Source of the DNA: Beta vulgaris subsp. vulgaris
Taxonomy: Eukaryota; Streptophyta; Magnoliopsida; Caryophyllales; Amaranthaceae
Assembly (NCBI RefSeq): GCF_026745355.1
Contig: NC_079205.1
Span: 1,743,283 to 1,807,282, forward strand
DNA length: 64,000 bases
Direction of reading: 5' to 3'
Shown here in pieces: positions 1-10,944 of the stretch (its first letter is position 1; each line of letters starts with the position of its first letter). The notes below the pieces were generated by a model. The model was given only the letters and a program-made list of their open reading frames with translations. It was not told where the DNA came from and searched no databases. The position numbers were made by a program, and so were the translations under genes.

Positions 1-1
1 C

Positions 2-874
2 TTCGTTACATACCTAGGGAATTTCAAGCTACTCCTTTTCTCTTACAATCTCGGCCCTCTATCAAATATACATAATCTTAACCCTAATCACAAAAAATAC
101 AAACATAAACAACATGTAAATATTCCTTTTCTAAGATTTATAATTCTTGCTATTTTTCCAATCAAAATCAAAGACCCGTCTGCTAAATATCAAAAGTCCG
201 TGAAAAACTGGCGGCCCTTTAACTTATGGTCTAAGTCCTTATGTTTCTCAATACTTGAAACAATATGTTATACCTACAAAAAACATCTACACTCAAGTGT
301 TATGTGGGTTATATATTGTTGTATGTTGTATCTATTCCTTGATGTCATCATAGGCATATGTAACAAATTAGCAGGGACCATCATGGGTGTGGAGCTACTT
401 CCGCCGTCTGATGAACCATACTTATCAACCTCCCTACAAGATTTTTGGGGTAGAAGGTGGAACCTCATGGTAGCAGATGTACTGCGTCACACAATATATT
501 TACCCATGAAGGTATTTTTGTCCAAATATTTAGGTCAACAAAGGGTTGTAGTTCCTTCTGTAATGATAGTGTTTCTAGTTTCTGGTCTTATGCATGAGCT
601 AATTTTTTACTACTTAACATGTGTTAATCCCACGTGGGATGTCACGTGCTTTTTTGTGGTAAATGGGCTTTGTGTGGTTTTTGAGGGCTATTTTAAAAAA
701 TATTTGGGCCCAAGGATAAGGATACATTGGGCTTTAGCTAGTCCATTGACAATTGGTTTTGTTATGGGTACAGGATATTTGTGGTTCTTTCAACCAATTT
801 TGAGAAATCAAGTTGATATAGGGGTTGCTGAAGAGGTCAAGACATGGTATGAGTCTATTAGGGATTTTTTTTAA
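2..874 (+). CDS. Wax ester synthase-like MBOAT acyltransferase, 5' partial
   Basis: Plant wax synthase / acyl-CoA:sterol acyltransferase-like family, which esterifies long-chain alcohols or sterols with fatty acyl-CoA in the ER membrane. The frame is open from base 2, so the gene runs off the left edge; an initiator-like GTG at 200 is internal. The visible 290 residues are mostly hydrophobic. They include the family block SDEPYLSTSLQDFWGRRWN and, further on, SGLMHELIFYYL, whose His is the expected MBOAT catalytic residue. The stop is TAA at 872-874. It aligns end to end with the gene at 5345-6370 (about 60% identical by eye), so the two are tandem duplicates. The ends differ (DFF versus IFK). 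No frameshift is seen. The substrate cannot be read from sequence. Confidence 0.88.
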   Translation, partial: FVTYLGNFKLLLFSYNLGPLSNIHNLNPNHKKYKHKQHVNIPFLRFIILAIFPIKIKDPSAKYQKSVKNWRPFNLWSKSLCFSILETICYTYKKHLHSSVMWVIYCCMLYLFLDVIIGICNKLAGTIMGVELLPPSDEPYLSTSLQDFWGRRWNLMVADVLRHTIYLPMKVFLSKYLGQQRVVVPSVMIVFLVSGLMHELIFYYLTCVNPTWDVTCFFVVNGLCVVFEGYFKKYLGPRIRIHWALASPLTIGFVMGTGYLWFFQPILRNQVDIGVAEEVKTWYESIRDFF

Positions 875-2505
875 ATAACATCCATTATGTTATTTTAATT
901 TGAAACATTATTAGCTTAGTGTTTTTTTTTTTAATTTGTTCAGTTTATTGTGATACTTTAGGTGATGTTTATACAAGGTCCCATACATAAACTTTTCTCT
1001 AATGACATGTAAGTATACTTTTAAAAAAATTACATGTAAATATACAAGAATTTGATTAGTATTAATAGTTGAATCTTGATATTAGAAAAACTTTTTGCAA
1101 GTAAATTCCATGTCAATTCGACTTTTAAGAAAGACGATTCCAATATATGCTTGCGTTATGTCAATTCTTGTATTCTGAATTTATTTTTCGGCTCGTGCAA
1201 TGCAAAAACATTGTTTTTAATAATTTTAGAAATTGGTTCATCGAAAAATATGTAATTTTGTGACTTCTTTTTACATTTTTTTATTATATTAAGAGAAAAT
1301 TTCGGAAATTGAACTCGGATCTAGTCATAACCAGTCCCTGAAATTTGAAACCAAAATTGGGATTGGTTGGACTTGGACCATATCCTCATTTTCTGGAATT
1401 GGCCTTGGAACCAGTTGGGACCAGTTCCAACACCAGATACCCGCTTTTCTGAAGTGTGATATAATATCGATTTTGATTGGAGGTGATTTTCTAGAATTGG
1501 TCTTGGAATCGTTAGCAACCGATTTTAGTATTGGGTTCTGGAATCCAATGGCATTCAAAAGCTAAATTGTTTCATTGTTCAACTTAATAAAGACTAAATT
1601 AAAATAAGAACCATAGCATATATGTAGTAGTATCCATTGAAATAATTTCGGCCAAAATTATATATTGACGAGCTAATAAATTTTGGGACTAAATTATTCA
1701 TCATACATAAAACATTCCACTAGTTACTTAGTCCAAGACCTGATTTCGTCAAATATCTATATTTACCGGGGCACCTAGTGGGTATCGGGTCCAAAATTTT
1801 ACCGCCCTGAATTGGAAACACTTGCAACTGGGTCCTCAGATTTGGACCCATACCCGATCCAAGCAGGATTGGTTCCAGTTCTTGACCCACCGGGTTCAAC
1901 CAACTTTTTGTTTGGAATCGAATACCCGGTATTTCTACTCACCCTTAGTCAAAACATACCCCTTAGAAAATCCTTTTTTTTTATAAGGAGAAACTTTAAT
2001 AAGTTGGGGAGAGTAAAAAAGATCCCAACTTACTAAGGAATTCCCTATCAAAAGGAAAACTATGTTTCCTTAGACTGTGGGAGCTTAAATTTGTACATTG
2101 CCAAAAAAAAAAATCAATCAAGTAATCAAATAATAATTACAAGCAAGATTAGTGTAGATGATTTCAAGATGTGTAATTTTAAAAAATTAGGGGTGTTATT
2201 TGCTGACTTTTTAGTAGAATATCTTGACTCGATTTTAGTTGCTCAATAACCTATGGCATAAGAACCATTTCTTTCAAATCAAACATACCTCAAAAGTGGA
2301 GGAAACGGTAAGAAATTGGATTAGATTTTTACATACTCTATATCCAGCTCAATTTTATTCGAATCGAAGTCAAATTTATTTATCAGATCAAATCGGATTA
2401 TATTATATTGGGATCAGATCAGATTAATTTGGATTTAAACTATTTTATCACTTAAAAATCACAAAAATGAATCTTAGAAACAAAATATAATATATATATA
2501 CTATA
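875..2505. other. Intergenic spacer, repeat-like patches
   Basis: No credible gene. Bases ~1290-1960 contain scattered GGTTCCAGTT / TTGGACC / ACCCG words on both strands, as in degenerate hAT-type MITEs, and a segment ending TACTCACCCTTA near 1950. The rest is AT-rich. Predicted ORFs here are low-complexity and unsupported. Confidence 0.4.
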
Positions 2506-2703
2506 TGTACGGGGGCTGACTAAGTTTCATACCGGTCCTGATGGATCGATAAGAATCGTCATGATCAGTGTATTCGCCTAAGAACCGTTGACGGCGTCAT
2601 ACCGATTTTATCAGGACACCTTTCGTCTTTACGGTACTCCTGCCCTGGGGTATTCTCGTGTAGGCCTGGGCCAGTTGTTATTTAATGCGCCTATGGGCCT
2701 AAA

Positions 2704-3624
2704 GATAAGAGTTTTTTTCTGCAACGTAATTGAAGAATAGAGTTTTTTTTTTTACAATTTAAAAAACATAAATAGAGTAAAGAACGAAAATGAAAAAAAA
2801 AAAAGGAACAAGCAAATTACAATACAAGAGAGAAATGAGAATATGATTGAAAAAATTAACAAAGCCTAGATCTAAACAAAAATCAACCAAAAATTAAAAT
2901 TGAACGAAAAATCAAGAAAAAAAATCGGTAAGTAGTAAGAAAAAAAAAAAACTCAATTAAATCGAGATCTTGAATTATCATAGTTTCCTTCTTCGTATCT
3001 TCATCTTCGTTGCTTCACCTTCTTCGTCTCTTCATATTCATAGTCCGGACCGTTTCACCTCTGGCCTCTGGGCATGTCGGAACCGCATGAGTTCACCGGG
3101 GTGGAGCACAGTCCCCGAAAATCGCCTCTGACCTTCTTTTTCGAACGAAAAATCGTTTGTGATGAGGATGACTCAAAGACGAAGTTCGAGAGAGAGAAAA
3201 TTAGTGAAATCGTTTGTGAGAGAGAGAATGAAAATGAGTGAAATCGTTTGTGAGAGAATGAAACTGGGAATGAGAGAGAGAATGAAACTGCAGCATTTGT
3301 GAGAGAGAGAAAATGAGTGAAGGAAGAGGGCGTGAGAAATGAGAATGAGGGCGTGAGAATGAAAACCCTAGTAGCCCGCTTATTATTTTACAAGCCCAAT
3401 GCCACTTCTTTTCAAATTAAAAAAAAAAACCCATGAAGGGCTGCGCTTGTCTAAAAAACGCAGCCCTTCTTTAGAAGGGCTGCGTTTTTTAGACAAGCGC
3501 AGCCCTTCATACTGTGAGAAGGGCTGCGCTTTTTTTAAAAGCGCAGCCCTATTACGTGAAGGGCTGCGCTTTTAGAAAAAGCGCAGCCCTTCCTGCGCAG
3601 CCCTTCCTTTTTTTTCCCCTAGTG
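2704..3624 (-). mobile_element. CACTA-like terminal fragment nested in the solo LTR
   Basis: The right edge reads CCCCTAGTG (ends 3624); on the minus strand the sequence therefore starts CACTAGGGG followed by a polyA/G stretch and subterminal repeats, the organisation of an En/Spm (CACTA) element end. Behind the repeats lies a purine-rich segment with GAGAGAGAATGAAA units. The matching CACTA terminus on the left was not found, so the left border is approximate and the element may be truncated. Confidence 0.5.
3432..3602. repeat. Subterminal inverted repeats GAAGGGCTGCGC
   Basis: About eight copies of the 12-mer GAAGGGCTGCGC or its complement GCGCAGCCCTTC alternate in orientation, forming several nested hairpins with short A/T spacers (e.g. 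3433-3511 and 3516-3555). Subterminal repeats of this type are transposase-binding sites in CACTA elements; here they abut the CACTAG terminus. Confidence 0.8.
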
Positions 3625-3874
3625 AAAGAATAGAATTGTAGCCAACCAATAGGAGCAGAGTCTCATTCTATCAAGGACTACTCCTGTCGGCTCCTATAAA
3701 TACCTCGTTGATATGAGTCATAAGGTACGTCCACAATCATTATCATACTCCACTGGAGAGATTTCGATTTACCCATTACTGACTCAGGCATCGGAGGGGC
3801 GTTCCTCTGATCAACCGGCTTATACGCATTAAGGATACCGGTTCACACCCTACCACTTATTCCATACCAGAACA

Positions 3875-5344
3875 CTATACTTGATTGTCAATAATACAAA
3901 CATGATTATCCTATTGTAATTCTAATGTATCATTTTATGACAGTAATAATTGAATTCATATCATATTGGTAGAAAATTACATAAACTCGACCTACAATAA
4001 AATTCGAATAAGATATTTATATTTTTGGATTTGGATCATATTAGAGGACATACAAAGTCAAATTATAACTTCATGCCTGGAAAGGTTAGTAATCAACCAA
4101 TAATTCACCTGAGAACAAGTAGGGTGAAAGTAGAAGAGAGAGACGTATGCTAACCATACAAAGGGGTGGGGGAGGGGGATTGCGGACTGGGGTGGGGGAA
4201 GGGGGTTGTTGCGGTGGTGGGGATCGGAAGGGGGTTGTGGGGGTGGGGGAAGGGGTTGGGTCATTGTTGGGGAGGGTGGGGAGGGGTGGTCCCATCACTC
4301 CCTTTAATCCCCCACCCTTACTTTGCTTAATCTTCAATTAAAATTTTGCTTAGGTAACCATGTTTTTCAAAAGTGTAACATGTAAAAAAAACGAATTGAA
4401 AGAAGTATAATAGTTTTCACCCATGACGATACGGGTAGGAAGAAGTCTAGTACAAATAGTAAACTTGAAGTTCTGGCTATCGAGGTGGGCTTTTGAGCCA
4501 AAGTCGAGTGGGGTATGCAAGCCAGAACATCTTTTATTTTCTCTACCTTATATACAAGTTTCGTATGCTACTTTTCAACTTATCAATTATAATACCCTTC
4601 AATTGAAAACGCGAAGTTATAATCAATAGTTGTTATTCTTTTGTTTTTTTGGTTATTCATGACAATTCTTTACAATTATAAAAACAAATTATACTCGTAT
4701 TCCAATATTTTGGAAAAGTAAATCTTTTTCTCAATAAAAAAGAGGGTGCTTCAAATTTAAACGGTGGGATGATCTATTTGTTCTCATGCTTGAAGTATAA
4801 TTTCTCATGAAATTCCCAAAATCAATGAGCATTATTATAAATTTTTTAGGTTTCTTTATAAAAAAATTGTTTTTTCTTGGTAACTATATTGAAATTAAAC
4901 TAATAAACCTTTATTAACAAATTAATCAAGTGATTTTTATACATTTAACATATTGTATCATGATTTTTTTACCAAGTCATGAAGACTATAAAAATAGCTA
5001 ATAAACAATTGAATATAAGACATATTATATCATGGTTCTTTTTCTTCCCTCCCACTAGTTTTGGGTTTTTTTTTTCTTTGTACATTGTACACTTTTCCTC
5101 TCACAACTATTGTACTTCTAAATCCCATGTGATTCTAATAATCCGTCATTAACGCTTATTGGAAAGAAGAAAAAAAATATAGAAATAGTAGCATAAAAGG
5201 CACTCACATGTGTAATTGTACCCAATAGTTCATCCTTTTTGAATGATCTATAGTTACTCCTACTTTTCAGGAGTTAGTTTCCAATTTCTTAGGGTAGAAA
5301 TACTTGGAGCAAACCTCAAAATTGAGGCATTCAAGGAAAACCAG
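3875..5344. other. Intergenic spacer with G-rich island
   Basis: No gene seen. A strongly G-rich stretch lies at about 4159-4300 (runs of 3-6 G separated by 1-5 bases), able to form G-quadruplexes on the + strand. Glycine- or proline-rich reading frames across it are compositional. The remainder is AT-rich, and the last ~300 bp should hold the promoter of the acyltransferase at 5345. Confidence 0.5.
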
Positions 5345-6370
5345 ATGGAAGGAGAAGCTAAGGCAATTCTCAAAGTATGGTTCATAGTTTTAGCCTCATT
5401 TTGTTATTGCTACTTCATAGTTTCCAAAATTCCAAAAGGAAAATTTAGAATTTTCTCTCTCCTCCCAGTTTTCACCCTTTTTACCCTTTTACCCTTCTCT
5501 CTCTCCTTAGTTATACCTGCAGGAATCACAGGTTTTTTCATCACATGGCTTGGTAACTTTAAACTTTTATTATATTGCTTTAATCTCGGCCCTTTATCAG
5601 ATAACCAATTTATCAAATTATCTCTCCCTAAATTTATCCTAATTGGTGCATTTCCTATCAAAATAAAAAACCCATCTACCCAAAATAAAATATACACTAA
5701 AGTTTTGCCCTTAAATATATGGTCTGAAACCTTATTTTTCTCCATTTTAGTGGGTATTTGTGACATTTATAAAGAAAGATTACATCAAAATTTAATATTT
5801 GTGATATACTATTGTATGTTGTATTTATTCCTTGATGTAATCATGGGAATTAGCAATAAATTTGTGGGGTCCATCATAGACGTGGAGCTATATCCACCGT
5901 CTGATGAACCTTACTTGTCCACTTCTTTACAAGATTTTTGGGGTAGGAGATGGAACCTCATGATAACAGATATTTTGCGTCACACAGTATATAAACCCAC
6001 GAGGACATTTTTGTCCAATTACATGGGCCTAAAATGGGCCACAATTCCTGCTGTAATGGCAGCCTTTTTAGTATCTGGGCTTATGCATGAGCTGATTTTT
6101 TACTATCTGACACGTGTTACTCCTTCGTGGGAAGTTATGTTTTTTTTTGTGTTACATGGGCTTTGTGTTATGTTGGAGGTTTATTTGAAGGATTCTTTGG
6201 GCCGAAAGGTGGGCTTGTACGGGATCATAACTGGGCCGCTAACCATTGGGTTTGTTATGGGTTCGGGCTATTGGTGGTTCCTTCCACCACTTGTGAGAAA
6301 CCATGTTGATATTAGGGCTATTGAGGAGTTTAAGATAGTGTATGAGTTTACAAAAGGAATTTTTAAATAA
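5345..6370 (+). CDS. Wax ester synthase-like MBOAT acyltransferase
   Basis: Intact intronless gene of 341 residues, the usual length for plant long-chain-alcohol O-fatty-acyltransferases. The ATG at 5345 (MEGEAKAILKVW) is preferred over the in-frame initiator-like codon at 5243 because family members start with this kind of motif just before the first membrane segment (WFIVLASFCYCYFIV). Several hydrophobic helices follow. Residues ~189-204 carry SDEPYLSTSLQDFWGR, completed by RWN, and His248 sits in SGLMHELIFYYL, the expected MBOAT active-site His. It is a paralogue of the gene at 2-874, in the same orientation 4.5 kb downstream. It probably acts in the ER on fatty acyl-CoA; the acceptor alcohol or sterol cannot be inferred. 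Confidence 0.9.
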   Translation: MEGEAKAILKVWFIVLASFCYCYFIVSKIPKGKFRIFSLLPVFTLFTLLPFSLSLVIPAGITGFFITWLGNFKLLLYCFNLGPLSDNQFIKLSLPKFILIGAFPIKIKNPSTQNKIYTKVLPLNIWSETLFFSILVGICDIYKERLHQNLIFVIYYCMLYLFLDVIMGISNKFVGSIIDVELYPPSDEPYLSTSLQDFWGRRWNLMITDILRHTVYKPTRTFLSNYMGLKWATIPAVMAAFLVSGLMHELIFYYLTRVTPSWEVMFFFVLHGLCVMLEVYLKDSLGRKVGLYGIITGPLTIGFVMGSGYWWFLPPLVRNHVDIRAIEEFKIVYEFTKGIFK

Positions 6371-6543
6371 TGATGTTATTTTTTTTGTTTTTTCGTGTAT
6401 TTATGACAATTGTAATTGCATATTGTATGTATTTAAATGATATTAGAGTAACCCTTAACTTTTTATTCTTGATAATCTTTATCTTACATTAATTAGTAGT
6501 AAAACAACTTTTGTTGTTAAAGAATATGTTTATATATGGTGTA

Positions 6544-6785
6544 CTCCTTGTGTTTTTTTTATCTTTTTCATTGTGCACATCTCTCAATGCACGTCTTTGA
6601 ATTTATATATCTTTCATTATATTTTAGTAAAAATTATAACGATTGAATATTAATAATGTACTAATTGAGACGAATCAAACATGATCCCATATGACTATTT
6701 TTTCTAATAAATTAAAAAAATTGAGAAGATTCTAAGTATGAATAGTGTCAAAATTCTAAATGAGAACGATAAAAAACAGAGAAAG
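6544..6785. mobile_element. Stowaway-like MITE
   Basis: Starts CTCCTTGTGTTTTTTTTATC and ends in the near-complement (GATAAAAAACAGAGAAAG), with TA on both sides (6542-6543, 6786-6787). Its core (GACGAATCAAACATGATCCC, with TTTAGTAAAAATTATAA) is shared with MITEs at 24410, 24807, 40346 and, more weakly, 57249. Confidence 0.75.
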
Positions 6786-8180
6786 TACAAATCAGAAGAA
6801 TTGGAGCTCAGTTTGTAAGTGGGTAAATGCAAATATGCAATAACTTTGGATCATAGTTATTAGAAAGTACGTGAAACTAATTGGGATGTAAGTTTCATAA
6901 AGAAAGAAGAATTTGTATTATATTAAAAAATTTAGTTGATACAAGATTTTGCCAATTGACATTTTTCGCAAAGTAACAATTGCTGGTTGTATTTAGATAA
7001 AAATCTACATGTAAGTTGTATTATGTGGAAGAAAAAGGGTGGATATAAGCTTGATAAATACTTCGTGTGCTTGTATATTGTCATTGATTAAAATTCTCTT
7101 TAGATTTTGCATGAATTGATGCATGTTTTTTGTGAATGTACAAGTGATATAGAGATTTTTCCTCCCGTTTTGATAATTAACTACAATAAGAATTATCGAT
7201 AAATAAAGTTTTTCGTGAATAATTAACTAGGCCTGAATCATAGTGATATAGAGATTCTTCCTCCTATTCTGATAATTAACTACAACAAGAATTATCCATA
7301 AACAAAGTTTCTCGTGAATAATTAACTAAAAATTAGACCCTAATCGATAATATAGTTTGAGTACTAAATGGACCAAATATAATATTCCTTGAATTGCGCT
7401 TGTGAACTTAAGATAAGTATTCCTTCACACTTTTCATTCTTTAATGAGATTTTGCCATATATATCCTTTATCCTAAGCATGCTTCTCACAAAGCAAAAGG
7501 TAATTTTTAGTACATAATTGCCCAAGTCCAAATACTAATATAAAGCCTATGTTTGAACATTTTTTATCTCGACAAGTTGGAGCCCGGATTTGGTAGAATT
7601 AAGGTAGATAAACTAAGGCTATAATGAAGCTCGGTCAACTCGACTGGCCATGTGGCCAGTCCTAACTCCAACGACAAATTGCGGTTTGTTTGATAGTTGG
7701 TTATAAATGATGGTAATGAGAATGAATTTGTGTGTAAATTTGTAAAAGATATCATTGTCCATTCTCATAGTAATGCTAATTTATCCTAAAGTGTCCACTT
7801 TTCTTCTTGAATTTTCATTCACACCCAATACCACAGGTATTGAGTGATAATGAAATTGCTTTCCCTTGAAGACAAAAACACAAGTTTAGAGGTGAGTTTG
7901 ATTGCCCACGAAAAAAATACTTTCCTAGAAAGATTTTAAGGATATTTACCTAATAAAATTACACTTAAAACCATTCCCATTAACGCAATTTATTAACGAC
8001 TATTGAACGATCCGTAAACTTCAACCCATCCCCACCTCCTTCCCCATGAAATGAAAGTCGAAAGTCCTTTCTTGGAGACTTTGCCTTAGTTGACTAAATT
8101 AGAAAGCTTATGCTTTTTCTTAAATTGTGTACCTTTGTTCTTATTGTTTTTATTTGTTCGTTTTGTTTTCAGTTCTTGCA
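6786..8180. other. Intergenic spacer
   Basis: AT-rich with no recognised gene apart from the diverged tandem duplication at 7144-7328, which is listed separately. Confidence 0.4.
7144..7328. repeat. Diverged ~99-bp tandem duplication
   Basis: GTGATATAGAGATT...CGTGAATAATTAACTA occurs at 7144-7229 and again at 7243-7328 with about eight substitutions, a period of 99 bp. No coding potential. Confidence 0.8.
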
Positions 8181-8189
8181 TTTTCACAT

Positions 8190-8422
8190 TTTAATAAAAA
8201 ACAATCTATTTCGATTGCCTGGACTCTCAATGACATTCGCTCCATTGGACATCAACTTAAATGGTGTCGAATTCTAAAAGTTCATCGTCAACAAGTCCAG
8301 AGGACGCATGACCTGGCCAATCATGTTCGACTAGGACATATTCCCATGGATACTATGTAGTTGATTAGGTTGTTTTATTTTCTTGTAAATTTTACCGATA
8401 TCCAGAAAAAAAAAAAAAAAAA
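8190..8422 (+). pseudogene. LINE 3'-end remnant with poly(A)
   Basis: A short + strand frame (ending at 8360) reads ...WCRILKVHRQQVQRTHDLANHVRLG, which resembles the C-terminal RNase H-like region (conserved W, V.R, H.LA) of plant non-LTR retrotransposons. It is followed by ~40 bp and a run of 17 A (8406-8422), consistent with a 5'-truncated LINE insertion. Target duplications were not found. Confidence 0.45.
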
Positions 8423-10439
8423 CAAAAGACTTGTACAATTAATTGATAATATCAATTTCTAATCACTATTCTTTCTCTCTTGCTGTAATTTTGTTATACC
8501 ACCCTTCCCACAGAACACCACAAACACTGCTAACCCCATTGATTAATCATTCAGTAATGTACAATCATCATATCCATCCTACCTCCTCCAGCACATGTAC
8601 ATTCTAGTATAATATATATCCTTCCAAATTTGCGAAAATTGGCGACAGAAAAAGAGAATTATTAAAGCTATTTTTGGGTTTAAGCCATGGCACATGATTT
8701 TAACTCTTGTGCTAATTTAATGTTCCATTTTTTTTAAAGTGCAACTATTTTATCTATTTTACTACGAGGAGTTTCTCGCCGCTTTTGACGAGTGGACTAA
8801 TACTTTGTAGGAGCTTGTATGGGTACCTCAAAGGTATAGATGACCAATAATGTGGGCCAATCCAACCCATTCAGCTCGGCCAACCTCGTGAAATTGGTGG
8901 GTGGACCGTGGGCCATATAGTCCAAGTAAATAGTGAACCAAATTGGATATATTTTAATCAAATTGCATATAGTATGATTCAATTAAATTTAAAAATAATG
9001 AAATTATTCATTAATATTAATAATTGTATATATTTTAAAGATTTTATGTAACAATAATAAATGATTTTAATGATTAAATAATTTTGAGAAAAAAATTCTC
9101 ATGTCGGCCCGCCAGCCCACTAGACCCATGAACCGTTTCACAAACCGTGAAAACAATATCAGATCGGTGTGGGCTAAGATTATTCAGTCCGCAAACCAGT
9201 CTGCCCAACCCATGATTTTCACGATCCGGTCATGGACCGTGAAATCTCAACTCAGCCCGCTACGTACCATGGCCCGACCCGTCCAGCACGCATCAGTAGC
9301 CATCACTACTCAAAGGGCAGCATCCCTACTGGGATTTTTTCCATACTACATAAGGACTGAACCCGAAACTTTGGTTAAGAAGCGAGATGCCCTTAACCAC
9401 TCATACCAACCCCAATTGATATCTACTTTATCTATTAAAGCATAGGTGTTGGATGCTTCACATCGAAGTCATGCTTCTAAAATTGTTTGCATATCACTAG
9501 CCCGCCAATCATCATAATTATCTCCATGTAAACGGGTTGGGGTAGTAAATTTGTCCAAAAGATCGAGAACCAAGAAAAAAGGTAGAGTTCGATTCGATTT
9601 TTAAAGGCGGGGTACGTGGCGTGGACGATGAGGCGTCACTGATCATGTTTTCCGTGTAGGTTTAGAGTTTAATTTAATTTTTTTATTATGTAGCTGTGAT
9701 ACCATGTAAAATTCAATCGAATAAAAATGCATAAAACCGTGGTAAATAAAAAAACACTCCTTAATACAATATAATACAGTACAATACAATACTCTCTTAA
9801 ATATAATTATCCTAAATATTATCTCCACAAAGTCATACAACTTTCACCTTTATGATCTTCAATGTGTCAAATCCAATTTTTTTTATAGAAAAAAAAACAT
9901 GCTTTATAAATGAATACTTGTTTATTTTCAATAAAAATAATAAGATTAGCACTTCTATTTTCTCCTTCAAACAAACAAAATATTATTTCAAGTAGGTTAA
10001 AGAGGGTTGATAAAGATAGTATTGTCATCCCCATGACATGATATTTCATACAAAGGCAAGGAGACAAATTGTAGAAAGATTGGACTGACCATTTATCCAA
10101 TTTATCCACAAAAATATAATTTTCTCAACCCTATTTTTGTATTTAAATACAAGTGTATTTTAAAACTACTACAAAAAGTTCCTGAATTAATTTTTCATTA
10201 ACACACCTTGTTGTAAAATAAAAATACAAGAAAAATCAAAGGATCTCCCTTTTCTCTCTCCTACCTCTTCCTTCTCTTTCTGTACTTTGTCTCTATAAGC
10301 AACCTAACCTAAAACTGTGAAGACGCCATAATTTTTTTTGTTTGTTAATTTACTACTAAAAAGAAAGATTCTTTTTTGTTTAATTTTTCTTTTTCAATTT
10401 TCCCCACCAAAAAAATTCCTAAAATCATCTTTTATAACA
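8423..10439. other. Intergenic spacer upstream of topoisomerase I
   Basis: No gene seen. Bases 8840-9290 contain repeated GGGCC / CCGTGAA / AGCCCA words typical of degenerate MITEs, and the remainder is AT-rich. The proximal ~250 bp before 10440, including a CT-rich stretch at 10240-10285, probably holds the promoter of the downstream gene. Confidence 0.4.
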
Positions 10440-10944
10440 TTCAGATTTACAATTAAACCAAGCAAGATTTTTCTCCAACCAGTCAATCTACCAATTTATT
10501 CTTCTCGAAACTAAGGTACCCATCTTTTCTTTCTCTCTCTATGTCTGGATTTTTGTACCTAGGGTTCCTATTTGGTGTATAAATGAAATGAAATTATGCA
10601 AATTTTTGGTGTTAGGGATACAATTGGGGTAATGGGTATGTGACAAAATTCAATTTTAATTTGTGGGTGTTCATTAATTTGTTGATTTTTCTTAGATATT
10701 GAGTTATTTTGAATTGGGTTTGTTTTGTATGAGTGTTTTTTTAGCTGTTTTTGTTGGAAATTTGTGAGCTTTAGGGTTTGTGGGGAAGATGAGAAGTTAG
10801 TGGATAATTTGGATTTTGTGGTGTAATACCTTTTTTTTGTTGCATTTTCTTTGGGATTTGTTTGCTGTTGTTATGTGTTAAGGACGTTTATTCAATGCCC
10901 AAATTGATGTGACTGTACATGTTGGTTTCTCCACATAGCTGAAA
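10440..10944 (+). promoter_or_regulatory. TOP1: 5' leader of topoisomerase I with leader intron
   Basis: The untranslated leader appears to be split by an intron from GT at 10516 (after CTAAG) to AG at 10938 (CCACATAG), leaving CTGAAA directly before the ATG at 10945. The intron is T-rich with a clear acceptor. Leader introns often raise expression of plant housekeeping genes. The transcription start itself cannot be placed. Confidence 0.6.

Larger units (their letters stand above)
2506..3874 (+). mobile_element. Solo LTR (Gypsy-like) with 5-bp TSD
   Basis: Begins TGTACGGGGGCTGAC and ends ACCAGAACA, flanked on both sides by CTATA (2501-2505 and 3875-3879), the 5-bp target duplication of an LTR retroelement. 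No internal region, PBS or PPT is present, so it is a solo LTR left by recombination. It has a TATAAATA box near 3699 and the block GCATCGGAGGGG near 3792, which recurs inverted in the LTR at 59120-59685. It is interrupted by a CACTA-like sequence (about 2704-3624); without that insert the LTR would be about 450 bp. Confidence 0.75.

Noticed and set aside
4058..4341. Proline-rich and glycine-rich reading frames on both strands
   Set aside because: They mirror a G-rich low-complexity island, overlap in several frames and have no start context, splice sites or family match.
5243..5344. N-terminal extension of the second acyltransferase
   Set aside because: The 34 extra residues do not fit the family; MEGEAKAILKVW at 5345 is the expected start.
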